Source: Saussurea involucrata
Taxonomy: Eukaryota; Streptophyta; Magnoliopsida; Asterales; Asteraceae
Direction of reading: 5' to 3'
Assembly (NCBI GenBank): GCA_033807775.1
Contig: CM066321.1
Location: 253,506,422-253,570,421 of the forward strand
DNA length: 64,000 nucleotides
Within the stretch, counting starts at the first letter, position 1, and the number at the start of each line of letters is the position of its first letter. This document shows positions 1 to 10,313 of the stretch, one piece after another. The notes under the pieces are model-generated. The model was not told the origin of the DNA and did no database searches. It saw nothing but the letters and a program-made list of their open reading frames with translations. The position numbers and the translations under genes are program-made.

Positions 1-1490
1 GAATAAATAGGATTAGGTTTAGCATAAGATTTACCTTTTGGCGCATTGTTCTTCTTTGCATTTGATGTGGATACAAATGATTTTGGCACATCTTTCTTTG
101 GAATTGTTGTGCCTTTGATTCTCCATTCCATCTTCACCCTCTTGAAGACTGGAACTTCTTCAGATTTGGAAGTATTAATTTTAGGCACCTTAAGAATATC
201 ATCCGATTTATCAAACAGAGGATTATAGAAAAGATTAGAAGAACGAATCTGACCTTTTGAGAAATCTGTTGATCTATTAAATTGTTTAGAAGGAATGTTT
301 TTAAAACTTGAACTTGAAGCAGTTTTAAAAGAACATTCAGAATCATTTGAATCAACAAATGGAGTCTGAAAGATAGAATTATGACTGGCCTGCTTTGAGA
401 CATCAAATTTAAAAATGACGTCTTCTAGTTCTTTGACTTTGTTTATCAAAACATTTTTCTCTTTAGAAATTAGATCAAATTTCTTTTGGAGATCAGATTT
501 GATCAACTGATCCTTCATAATATCAGCTGATAAACCAGATAATCTTTTGGTAAGATTAAGAATCACATCTTCAAAATATACACGTTCCGATTCAAAATCT
601 TTTTCCAAAAACCTTCTTTTATCAGTAATCTCTTTGAAAATTTCCATATTTTTCTTTTTAAGAGTTTTACTTTCCTTTTCAAAGAGATTTTTCTTTTCCG
701 TGAAATCTTTTCTTTCCTTTTCCAAAAGATTTTCTAATTCAGAGATTTTCACGGAAAGTTCAGAACTTTTAATTTCAAAAGATTTGCGTTCAGTTTCAAA
801 TTTAGCTCTTTCTTTTTCGAGCTTGTCTTTTTCTAAAAATAAAACTTTCTCAAAGTCAGAAACTTGTTTTGAAAGTTTTATACAATTAAGTTCAATTATT
901 TCCTTTTCTTTAAGAATCTTCTCTCTCCTGTCTTCAATGCTCTTCAGATCAGCATTTTCCTTTTTAAGAGTTGTTACTTTCTCTTGAAGTTTCTCGATTT
1001 GATCGTGCAGACTTGAGTTGTCTTTGTCTTTCTTTGTTTCAAGACCTGCAATATAAACTTCAAGATCAGTTATTCTTTTAGTAAGTTTAGCATTTGAAGA
1101 AGAAATGTCTAAAATTTGTCTTTTCAGATTAACATTTTCTTCTTCCAATGCTTTATTTAAAATAGGAGTTGAAGAATTTGAAGCATTATCTTTAACAGGA
1201 GTTTCTGATATAGGAGATGGTTCTGATAAAATAACTTGTTGCAAAATTCCATTATGCGCCTTAGCTTTTTCAAGTGGCTTTGGAGGTGTTTTTGTTATTA
1301 TGACTTGTTGCAACACTTCATTATTTGGTTTAACAGATACATGTGAATTAACAGATGTTTCTGTTATAATGACTTGTTGCAACTTTACATTTGGTTTAAC
1401 AAAAACTTTTGCAATTGGAGGATTCTCCTTTTTCAGAGTTTGCTTCAAATCTTCACCACTGCTTTTAACAATAACTTGTTGTAAAACCAT
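1..1490 (-). CDS. Gag-like coiled-coil protein of E1 (C-terminal end outside window)
   Basis: Starting at the ATG at 1490-1488 I read a continuous open minus-strand frame to the window edge, nearly 500 codons, with no stop. The first 100 residues or so hold four copies of a short repeat with core LQQVI. The middle, roughly residues 125-370, is a long Lys/Glu-rich heptad-like region that should form a coiled coil. A Ser/Phe-rich linker follows, and then a basic stretch corresponding to the part of E4 just before its zinc knuckle. It lacks the N-terminal capsid-type domain seen in the Gag of A and E3. The related frame in E4 is broken by frameshifts, so this copy is the better preserved one. 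A structural or particle-associated role is inferred; no catalytic motif is visible. Confidence 0.75.
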   Translation of the reverse strand, partial: MVLQQVIVKSSGEDLKQTLKKENPPIAKVFVKPNVKLQQVIITETSVNSHVSVKPNNEVLQQVIITKTPPKPLEKAKAHNGILQQVILSEPSPISETPVKDNASNSSTPILNKALEEENVNLKRQILDISSSNAKLTKRITDLEVYIAGLETKKDKDNSSLHDQIEKLQEKVTTLKKENADLKSIEDRREKILKEKEIIELNCIKLSKQVSDFEKVLFLEKDKLEKERAKFETERKSFEIKSSELSVKISELENLLEKERKDFTEKKNLFEKESKTLKKKNMEIFKEITDKRRFLEKDFESERVYFEDVILNLTKRLSGLSADIMKDQLIKSDLQKKFDLISKEKNVLINKVKELEDVIFKFDVSKQASHNSIFQTPFVDSNDSECSFKTASSSSFKNIPSKQFNRSTDFSKGQIRSSNLFYNPLFDKSDDILKVPKINTSKSEEVPVFKRVKMEWRIKGTTIPKKDVPKSFVSTSNAKKNNAPKGKSYAKPNPIY

Positions 1491-1670
1491 TTTGAATATT
1501 GCTAGAAATTGATCGTTCAGAAGATCAAGCAGACAGTGTATGAAAATACACAAAAAAATATATAAAATTTTTTCTTGAAAAGCTCTTACAGTGTATGAAA
1601 TACACTATAGAAAAAATTTCGAGATAAAAAATTTTCTCAAAAAACTATTTTTTTTTTTTTTAATTCACAA

Positions 1671-2156
1671 GAATTCGGATGAGTAAGGGTTCGAATTCAA
1701 CGAATTCGGATGAAGAAGGGTTCGAATTCACTCAATTCGGACTTAACTTGGTTCGAATTCAATGAATTCGGATGCTTAAGGGTTCGAATTCAATGAATTC
1801 GGATGCTTAAGGGTTCGAATTCAATGAATTCGGATGCTTAAGGGTTCGAATTCTATGAATTCGGATGCTTAAGGGTTCGAATTCTATGAATTCGGATGCT
1901 TAAGGGTTCGAATTCAACACTTGGAAAATTTAATCAACTCAATTCGAATCTAACACAGTTCGAATTCTCCTCAATTCGAATCTAACACGGTTCGAATTCT
2001 CCTCAATTCGAATCTAGCTGGGTTCGAATTCAATCAATTCGAATCCTTCTTGAGTCGAATTCTACACTTGTATTTCCAAGAACACTCCGAATTCTTCTTT
2101 GAATGATCCGAATTCACCAAGAATGATCCGAATTCACCAAGAATGATCCGAATTCT
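1671..2156 (-). repeat. Minisatellite in the E1 leader (GAATTCGGA motif)
   Basis: Units of about 30 bp, each with an AATTCGGAT half and a GGTTCGAATTC half, are repeated in tandem. The central copies (about 1750-1915) are nearly identical; those beyond 1930 drift to AATTCGAATCTAAC and then to GAATGATCCGAATTC. Each unit carries the TTCGAA/AATTC core on both strands, so inverted pairing is possible. E4 has a different, GGTTTCGGATCC-type tract at the matching place. Confidence 0.9.
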
Positions 2157-2622
2157 GCACTTCGAACACGAAAATCACTAAATCAGCCATAACTTTTTCA
2201 ATTCTTGATCAATTGTTATGAAATTTGCACAGATTTGTTCGAAATTTGATTCCACACACTTTCTTAGTTAATCACAAATCCTAATTCGATCAATTTAATC
2301 GAATTTTGATCCAAAAATAGTAGAAAAAGTTTTCGAACAAAAATGATATAAAATGATCAGATCTGCAAATTCTGTGCAGATTTTGGTGTTGATCCAAGAA
2401 TTAAAGATGTTCAGGAATCAAATCCGAGTGCAATGATGTCAAGAATCAATCCAAAAGATCAAAAATTAAAGAAAAGATGAAATCTGGATGAATAGTAAAT
2501 GAAGAAGGGTCAGAATTTTTGATGAACAATGATGAATAGTGATGAACACCCAATCCGAATTCTTCAGCTTTAGTGTAAAAAATCTTCAATTTGGTCTTCG
2601 ATCTGCTTGAATCTTCTGTTTA

Positions 2623-2634
2623 GCTCTGATACCA
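2623..2634 (-). other. Primer-binding site of E1 (initiator Met tRNA)
   Basis: The minus strand reads TGGTATCAGAGC, the standard plant complement to the 3' end of initiator methionine tRNA, two bases inside the 5' LTR. This fixes the element's orientation. Confidence 0.95.
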
Positions 2635-2636
2635 AT

Positions 2637-2911
2637 TGATAAATCCCAGATCTCTAGCAATAAGATATGAATGTAGTGAGAGAGAATCTAGAGAGCAAAT
2701 ATGTCTTCCATGTATTGAGCTCAAAGGATTACAAAAGGTTTCTAAAAGATTACTAAAGCTTTTTAAGTGTTTTGAAGTGTTTCTTACAAATGAACTAGAC
2801 AAGCCTATTTATACCCATGACATACAAGGTATAAAGGCATTCACAATACTGTATAGACTCATACAGTACATTGACTTTACAGTAAATCTTGAATACAATA
2901 ATGCTCTAACA
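2637..2911 (-). repeat. 5' LTR of E1
   Basis: This 275-bp LTR begins TGTTAGAGCATT on the minus strand and ends TTTATCA. A TATAAATAG box lies at 2805-2813 (minus strand). It aligns over U3 with the 248-bp LTRs of E4, while the U5 half has diverged. An apparent plus-strand ORF crossing from this LTR into the gag at 2912 is a junction artefact. Confidence 0.92.
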
Positions 2912-5428
2912 ACCTGGACTCTCTCTGATCTTTACGGAACATTAGCCGCACAAGAACCTCAGATAGCACAGGCTAAAACACTAACCATTGCACCATATGC
3001 ATTGGTTAGTAAAACTAAAGAGGATGCACAGAGACCAAGAAATGATAAAGCCACAGAGGAGAAGAAGAAGGAGAAGAAGATGGTGATAATTGACAGTGAA
3101 GAAGAAGAAGAGCAAGCAGAAAAGGAAATAACTCTTGCGTCACTAGCTAAATCTTTAGCTCTATTGACAAAATAGTTCAGAGGAAACAGAAGAGGTTCCG
3201 GAAATGAAAGATATGATAGAGAAAACCAGGATGACAGAAGAGACAACAGAAGAGGAGAAGAATCAAGTGGCCGACAGAGGTCAAGCGATAGAAATTACAG
3301 AGGGAATGACCGACAGAGGTCAAATGACTCGGTAAGCCACACGCAGCAAGAATGCTACAAGTGCGGCAAACCTGGTCACTATGAAAATGAATGTAGATCA
3401 GAGAAAGGCGGAGACCTACAGAAGTCCAATGATCGAACAGGAAACACTCCTCAAGGGTGTTTTAACTGCGAAAAACCAGGCCATTTTGCGAATGAATGTA
3501 GAAGCAGATCAAATCGCCCACAGAGGGACTCTGCTTTCTACAAAAAGAAAGCCGAATATTATGCTCAAAAATCCTTAATGGCAAAAGGACATTCTGAGGA
3601 GAACACCGAAGACTTCCAGTCAGACTCTACTTCTGACGATGAACATACCGCTAATGCCCTTTTCTGTGGCATGGCAGAAGTCGACTCCTGCACTGACTCT
3701 GAGGTATCCACTTCAAATTCCAACTCTTGTATTACCTCTGTAGATGATAATGCACTTAGAATTAACATTGAATTAATTGAACTGAAAGAGATAAATCAAA
3801 GTATTCAGAAAAGACTCACTTTCAATGAGAGAGAAGTACGGCTTCTCACTCAAGAAAAAGCAAAGATTTTTGAGGACAAAGAGAGAATAGAAAAGAATTG
3901 GAACAAAACTCTAGATCCTTTAAAAAAACAAATTTCTGAATTAACCAATACTTTAAAAGATAAAACAAAAGAACTTTCAGTTTCAAGGAGCGAAACTACT
4001 GACATAAGAGCTCTTAAAGAATACTTTCAAAGAGAAAGAGAGGTATTATGGCGAGATTTACTCAGAAGAGAAGTTTTGCTTAAAAACTATAAAGATGCAC
4101 AGAAAGTTTATGAAAAAATAAACTCACAAATAGGGAGACGAGGTATAGGGTATGATGATATCACCCTAGGTGTTGAAGGCAAAAGAAACAAACCTCTGTC
4201 CTCGTTATTTGTGATTGGAAAAACAAACAAACCAGATTTTCCAAATCTAATCTTTGTAAGCAAACGGGCGAAAATCTCTGTGGATCCTTACTTGAAGAAA
4301 CATAAGAAGATGATTAACGTGTGGTTTGAAAACACAGACTCATCATCTTCAACCTCTGTCAATAGAGGTATCAAACCAAAGAAATATCTGAAAACACAAG
4401 ATCAGATTGGTATCTTCAAGTTTGGTAAACCAGAGACCCAAACACAGGTTGCTTTTGTCTGTTTGATAAACGTTGAAAAGAAATTATCAGCAGAAGCTCC
4501 TGAGTTTAAACCCATTTTTTCAGAAGAAAACTGTAAAAATTTAATTGAAAAAGAAATTTTGGAAATATGGAAATCAAGCGTTTTAGAAAATTTCTGTACA
4601 TCTTCTATAGATAAAACTCTCACTGAAGAAATCTTATTAGAAACCTCTGCAATCTATGAAAACTATTCTACAGAGGAAGAAAGCTCGTACGATACATGCT
4701 CAGAAAATCCAGCCTCTATTGAAAGATTTGACTCAACCTCTGCATACGAGGACGATTCATCCTCTGACAACTCAGAGACTGATTTCAAATCAGGGATAAT
4801 TCACTGTGACACAGAGGATGTCAAATTCTCCTCTGAAGTTCCTCACAGAACTATTTCTCCAAAAGAGAAACTCACAGAGATTCCAATCTGCCAAAATTTT
4901 CTAAAATTGAATCTACATATCAAAACCTCTGCTGAGCTTAAAATGTTACAGAAGACCTCTATTGATCCTATAAGTTCTAGATTTTCAAAACCCAAGGTTA
5001 ATAAATCTTTTTCTTCTGTGACAGTGATGAAAGAAGTTCACCACAGAAGCAACCCACAGAAGGCAGGTCCTAAACAGAGCTTTTGCAAACAACATTCGAG
5101 TATTCATAGATCTTCTAGCAATAGGAAATCAAATGTAAAGAAAGAATGTAATGCCTCTGTGGCTGAGTTTAAAAAGTTCAATGAAAAGTTCAAGAAAATT
5201 ACATCTCATATTCAATACTGTCATTGCTTTGATCTTATGTCTAAACTTAATAATCATTTTTCAAGTCAAGTCTGTTTACTCTCTACGACAATTCAAAAGT
5301 CAAATCCCACAAAGAAACAATCTGACTCTTCTGCAGAGAACAAAATGTATTTCAAGAATGCCAAGGCAAACTTGAAAAACTCTAACAATATTGGACCCAT
5401 ATGGATATGGGTACCTAAATCTCTGTGA
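2912..5428 (+). pseudogene. Gag of Sirevirus A, 5' part removed by E1, one internal stop
   Basis: In one frame the sequence encodes the end of the copia capsid domain (LSDLYGTLAAQE), a Lys/Glu-rich linker, an in-frame TAG at 3173-3175, then two CCHC zinc knuckles, CYKCGKPGHYENEC and CFNCEKPGHFANEC (about 3355-3515). A coiled-coil region (about 3760-4130) and a Ser/Thr-rich tail follow. The frame ends with WVPKSL and TGA at 5426-5428. Gag packages the element RNA and forms virus-like particles in the cytoplasm; the knuckles bind RNA. The nonsense codon and the E1 insertion make this copy non-functional. The WVPK-plus-stop ending recurs in E3 and E4. Confidence 0.88.
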
Positions 5429-8400
5429 TTGTCCTGCAGAAGAAGTATGTGCCAATCTGGTATCTAGACTCCGGATGCTCAAGGCACATGACTGGTGACA
5501 GAAGTGCACTATCCACGTACAAAGAAACACAAGATGGTGGATCTGTGACTTTTGGAGACAACAAGAAAGGACACATAAAAGGCTATGGAGTCATAAGGAA
5601 AGAAGACGTTTCTGTATACAAAGTTGCATATGTGGATGGCCTTAAGCACAACCTACTCAGTGTAAGTCAACTTTGTGATACAGGATTCAATGTGTTGTTC
5701 AAAAGAACTTTCTGCTCTCTACAAAGTGAAGAAACAAGTATGGAACTTCTGCGAGCTGAAAGAATAGGTGATCTATATCTAATGAACTTCAACTCAAAGA
5801 ACAAAGACAAAGTTTGCCTTGTTGCCTGCAAAAGTGAAAAGCCTGGTTATGGCACAACAGGTTCTGTCACTTAAATTTTCACACATTGGAAAAACTGGTC
5901 AAACTTGATCTAGTTAAAGGTTTGCCAAATGTTAAATTCAATAAGGATCATTTATGTTCTGCCTGTGAGATGGGAAAACTCAAAAGAGCTTCCCACAAAG
6001 GCAAAACAGATGTATCTTGCACTAAACCTCTGTACATGCTTCATGTCGACCTCTGCGGTCCCATTGCCATACAGAGCCTAGGTGGCAAGAAGTACATACT
6101 TGTCCTAATTGATGAGTATTCGCGTTTCACATGGGTTGAATTCGTTAGAAAGAAATCAGATGTTCCAAATATATTGATAAATCTAATGAAAAGAATCCAA
6201 GTTCTTTATAATTGCAGAATACAGAAGTTAAGAAGTGACAATGGCACAGAATTTAAAAACTCTGTCATTGAAGCCTATCTTTCAACAGAAGGAATATCAC
6301 AGAACTTCTCTGCAGCTCGCACTCCACAACAGAACGGTGTTGTCGAAAGAAAAAATCGAACACTTGTGGAAGCCGCAAGAACTATGATGTCAGCATGCGG
6401 ATTATCAATGAACTTTTGGGCAGAAGCAATTTCTACTGCGTGTTATACTCAAAATCGATCAACCATTGTGAAAAGACACCTCAAGACGCCTTACGAATTG
6501 ATTAACAAACGGCGGCCAAACATCAAATTTTTCCATGTATTCGGATGCAAATGCTTCGTCTTAAACGACAGAGATTCAAGAGGAAAGTTTGATGTAAAAG
6601 CAGATGAAGGCAAATTCATTGGATACTCTGCCACTTCCAAAGCCTACAGAACATTCCTTACAAAATCTCACAAGATTGTAGAAAGCATCAATGTTTCTTT
6701 TGATGATTCATTCCAAATGACTTCTGAACAAATCAGTTCAGAACTCGGAATTAAAGGGAAATCCTCTGTCATCTCACGAGCAAAAGAAGACTTGGATCTT
6801 CTATTTTTAGAGATGCTCAACGAAAACATTGATCCTTCTGTTGGAACAATCAGAGTTTCTGAAGAACCATCCTCTGTCGGACAAAATCCTACAGGTTTGT
6901 CTCTAACTGGTCCTAAATATGCTTCATCTTCTTCTGTACATACTACAGATGCAATTGCCGAAGCAGAAGAAAGTGCAGAAGATGAAACATCAAGGAAAAC
7001 GACCACAGAAGCTGCACAAACCACAGAAGAACCAATTACGGAGGAAATCGAGGACCAAGACTATACGTCCTCAGAGGAACAAACTCCACCACCACTCATA
7101 CCAATCATTCCACAAACGGTAGAATCAACTACCAAGGCACGAAGAACAACAGAGGCTACACAAGAAGAAACACAAGAAGTCTCTAAAGAAAGTCTGAATG
7201 ACATTGATGATCATCTTCCACGCACAACTCAATGGACAAAAAGCCATCCTCCAAACCAAATAATCGGAGAACCTTCTGACGCAGTAAAAACAAGGTCTGC
7301 CACTGCTAACTTTTGTTTCTTTACAAATTTTATTAGTGTGAAAGAACCAAAGAAGATTTCTGAAGCCCTAGATGACCCAAACTGGGTAGACGCCATGCAA
7401 GAAGAACTTTTGCAATTTGAGCGTAACAGAGTATGGACTCTAGTACCTCTGCCAAGAGGAAAACAGGCCATTGGGACTAAATGGGTCTACAGAAATAAGA
7501 AGGATGAAGATGGAGTGGTCATCAGAAACAAAGCAAGATTAGTAGCAAAGGGATATAGACAAGAAGAAGCCATAGACTACGATGAAACTTTTGCCCCTGT
7601 CGCACGGCTCGAAGCAATAAGAATATTCTTAGCCTTCGCAGCCCACAGAGGTTTTAAAGTCTATCAGATGGACGTAAAATCAGCTTTTCTCAACGGTGAA
7701 ATCCAAGAAGAGGTCTACGTTAATCAGCCACCAGGATTTGAAAGCTCAAAGTTTCCAAGGCATGTATACTACCTTGAAAAAGCTTTATATGGACTGAAAC
7801 AGGCTCCACGAGCATGGTATGAACGACTTTCTACCTTTCTTCTAGTCAATGGTTACAACAGAGGTACAACAGATACTACCTTATTCTATAAACGCAAAAG
7901 TAGTGAGATAATGCTTGTACAAATATACGTAGATGACATAATTTTTGGGTCTACTAATTCAGAAGAGTGTAAAAGATTTGAAAAACTCATGCAGAGTGAG
8001 TTTGAAATGAGTATGATGGGAGAATTAACTTTCTTCCTCGGACTCCAAGTCAAACAATCATCAGAGGGAATTTTTATAAATCAAGCTAAATATGTCTCTG
8101 ACATTCTTTCCAAGTATAGCTTCTCTGATGCCTCTGCAATGAAAACTCCAATGGCCACTGGAAACAAGTTATTCTTAGATTCAGATGGCATCTCTGTAGA
8201 ATGCACTCTCTACAGAGGCATGATTGGATCTCTGTTATACTTAACAGCAAGCAGACCTGGCATTATGCATGCCACATGTCTCTGTGCACGCTATCAAGCT
8301 AATCCAAAGAAATCACATTATGATGCCGTAAAGAGAATCTTTAGATACCTAAAAGGGACCAAAAATCTTGGTCTCTGGTATCCACAGAACTCTGGTTTTG

Positions 8401-8870
8401 GTCTTAAAGCTTATACAGATTCAGACTATGGAGGATGCATACTCGACAGAAAGAGTACCTCTGGGAGTTGTCAATTCCTAGGTGGTAAACTAGTCAGTTG
8501 GACCTCCAAGAAGCAGAATTGTGTTTCCACATCCACTGCAGAAGTTGAATACGTTGCTGCCGCTAGCTGTTGTTCTCAGGTTCTATGGATGAAGACTCAG
8601 CTAAAAGACTACGGCCACATTCTGTTCAAAATACCCATCTTCTGCGATTCCAAAAGTGCTATTGCTATCTCTGCCAACCCTGTGCAACACTCAAAAACCA
8701 AGCATATCGATATAAGGTATCACTTCTTGAAACATCATGTTGAATACGGTACAATCGAAATGCATTTTGTGCCCACAGAATATCAACTCGCTGACTTATT
8801 CACCAAAGCACTAGACGAGAAAAGATTCAACTTCTTGGTAGGTAAGATAGGAATGATTAACATGGTGTGA
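5429..8870 (+). pseudogene. Pol of Sirevirus A: protease, integrase, reverse transcriptase, RNase H
   Basis: The protease reads WYLDSGCSRHMTG with the catalytic DSG at about 5467-5475, one frame back from gag. A further frame change near 5840 leads into the integrase zinc domain (LWHNR, then CSACEMGK). The integrase core keeps its three acidic residues in HVDLCGP, RSDNGTEF and NGVVERKNR (about 6040-6355). An acidic Thr/Glu-rich linker follows, then reverse transcriptase with the YVDDI active site (about 7926-7940) and RNase H ending ADLFTKALDEKRFNFL. From 5886 to 8870 the frame is open for 994 codons, so integrase, RT and RNase H look recently active. The gag-to-pol shift may be natural frameshifting; the one near 5840 lies inside the protein and is probably damage. 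Confidence 0.93.
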
Positions 8871-10089
8871 AAATCCTCAGTAAGTATAGTTTTATATTCT
8901 GTAAATAATAAGTAAATACATTGCTTAATTTATTGCTTTGATTAATTCTACTTCTGTATGTAAATTCTTAAAACCTTAAATAGTTCTTAAAATCACAGAG
9001 CTTCTGTAAGTAAACTCAGAACCTCTGACGACCCCTACAGAACCTCTGAAAAACCATGACCTATGTTCTATGCAAGACTTATCATTCTTTGATCCAAGCA
9101 TAGGTCAAGGGGGAGCAAAAGGAAATTACTTGATCTACAGAGGTGATTAGATCAAGGGGGAGTAAAAGGAAAATTCTTGATCTACAGAAGTGATTAGATC
9201 AAGGGGGAGCAAAAGGGGCCCTGAGATGATCTACAGAGGTAAAATCTCTCAAAGGAAAGCCGAAGAAGAATGTCGATAATTCTCCATCGACAGAAGAAAG
9301 ACAAAACTGCCGAGAACAGAAGAACCAAAAGGTATGTCTCTCGCATGAAAGGTTTTTAGAAAACAGTTTTCTAGGACAAGAATTGTCAAATATGTCCTAA
9401 ATATACTGTGAATAACATTTCAAAAATCAAAAGTTCAAAAGATTCAACAAAATTCGAAATAGGAGAAATTTAAGGTCATAGAGCTTCTGCTGAGCTCAAC
9501 AGAGCTTCTGCAGGAAATATGCTCTGTGATCACAAATTAACCCTCTGTCGATCTTTTGGAATGTTATCTCGAAAAACCGACAACACACACCATGACCTTC
9601 TCGAACAAAACGTTTATCAATATAGTTTTATCGGACACCAACCTTCAAAAATGTGCGAAAAACATCTCTTAACACAGATCAAAAATTGGATGATCAGAAA
9701 ATTAATAGAATTCAAGTTATAAGATTTTTTCTCTCATAGAGCTTCTGCTGGCTCTCACAGAGCTTCTGCAAGTTCCATCAGAGCTACAAAACCTCTGTGA
9801 GTAAAATTTCTTGACAAAATCCTATTAATCCTCTCCAATATTTTTACAAACGTTTTCGTTCAAAGAGGAATCTTCAAAGTCATGATAACAATGAGATATA
9901 TGAGAAGGTTAAAACTCTAAAATTTTCAAAATCACAGAGCTTCTGTAAAACACAAAAGTTCTGCCATTTTGTTATCTGTGGTAATAACGGTTACTTTTAC
10001 TAAGAGTGAAACTCATATGGCTAAGAACAACTCCACGCGCCTAGCATCAATGGGCCGCACACGACGTCCTGTCATCTTCTGACATGTCC
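8871..10089 (+). other. Noncoding spacer between pol and env-like ORF of A
   Basis: No credible coding frame is present. The stretch is rich in ACAGAGCTTCTG-type and CCTCTG words, repeated many times, and holds the triplicated polypurine tracts at 9107-9216. The right part becomes GC-richer and leads into the promoter-like block at 10090. Confidence 0.7.
9107..9216 (+). repeat. Three tandem internal polypurine tracts in A
   Basis: The tract AAGGGGGAGYAAAAGG occurs at 9107-9122, 9154-9169 and 9201-9216, one copy per 47-bp unit that also repeats a TTGATCTACAGARGTGATT segment. Polypurine tracts prime plus-strand DNA synthesis; the one used for the LTR is at 15515-15527. Extra internal tracts could prime a second plus strand, which is inferred only. 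Confidence 0.85.
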
Positions 10090-10265
10090 TACGTGTCCCA
10101 TTTTCATTGAGCAAACATGGAACGTTTTTTTTGGTAAGTTGAACCCGCCGCTCAAACTCGAGTGCGGATTCCAAACTTTAATCCATTGCCATATATTTTA
10201 CCCTTTCGAAGTCTACCGTTTTACCATCCTATAAAAACAAACCTTACCCTCTCATAAAACTTTTT
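10090..10265 (+). promoter_or_regulatory. Candidate internal promoter for the env-like ORF of A
   Basis: A TACGTGTC (G-box/ABRE-like) motif lies at 10090-10097 and a TATAAAAA box at 10230-10237. The latter is 77 bp upstream of the env-like ATG at 10314, with a C/T-rich leader between, as in ordinary plant promoters. The 3' LTR has a comparable pair: CACGTGTC near 15846 and TATAAAAGG at 16056-16064. The function is inferred from spacing and motif content only. Confidence 0.5.
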
Positions 10266-10313
10266 ACAAACTCTCATCTTCTTCTCCGGCGATACCCTGC
10301 AAAACACTTGCAA

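Larger units (their letters stand above)
1..2911 (-). mobile_element. Non-autonomous Ty1/copia-type element E1, 5' half (runs off left edge)
   Basis: Reading leftward on the minus strand there is a 5' LTR (2637-2911), an initiator-Met primer-binding site (2623-2634), a leader with a minisatellite and then a Gag-like frame that leaves the window. It is the same family as E4 (28989-47220): the U3 sequence and TATA box match closely and the encoded coiled-coil protein is alike. It sits inside the gag of Sirevirus A, whose reading resumes at 2912. The expected target-site duplication is ACCTG at 2912-2916; its partner is outside the window, so the insertion cannot be confirmed by both ends. Because E4 has no pol, E1 probably lacks it too, but that part is not visible. 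Confidence 0.88.

Noticed and set aside
547..987. Ser/Phe-rich plus-strand ORF
   Set aside because: Antisense shadow of the Lys/Glu-rich coiled-coil frame of E1. The equivalent shadow on the minus strand at 30719-31042 is rejected for the same reason.
1671..2156. CRISPR-like array
   Set aside because: Repeats are contiguous with no unique spacers and sit in a plant retroelement leader.
2636..3175. 179-codon plus-strand ORF
   Set aside because: It starts in the antisense of the E1 LTR and runs into the Sirevirus A gag at 2912; only the part after 2912 is real coding.
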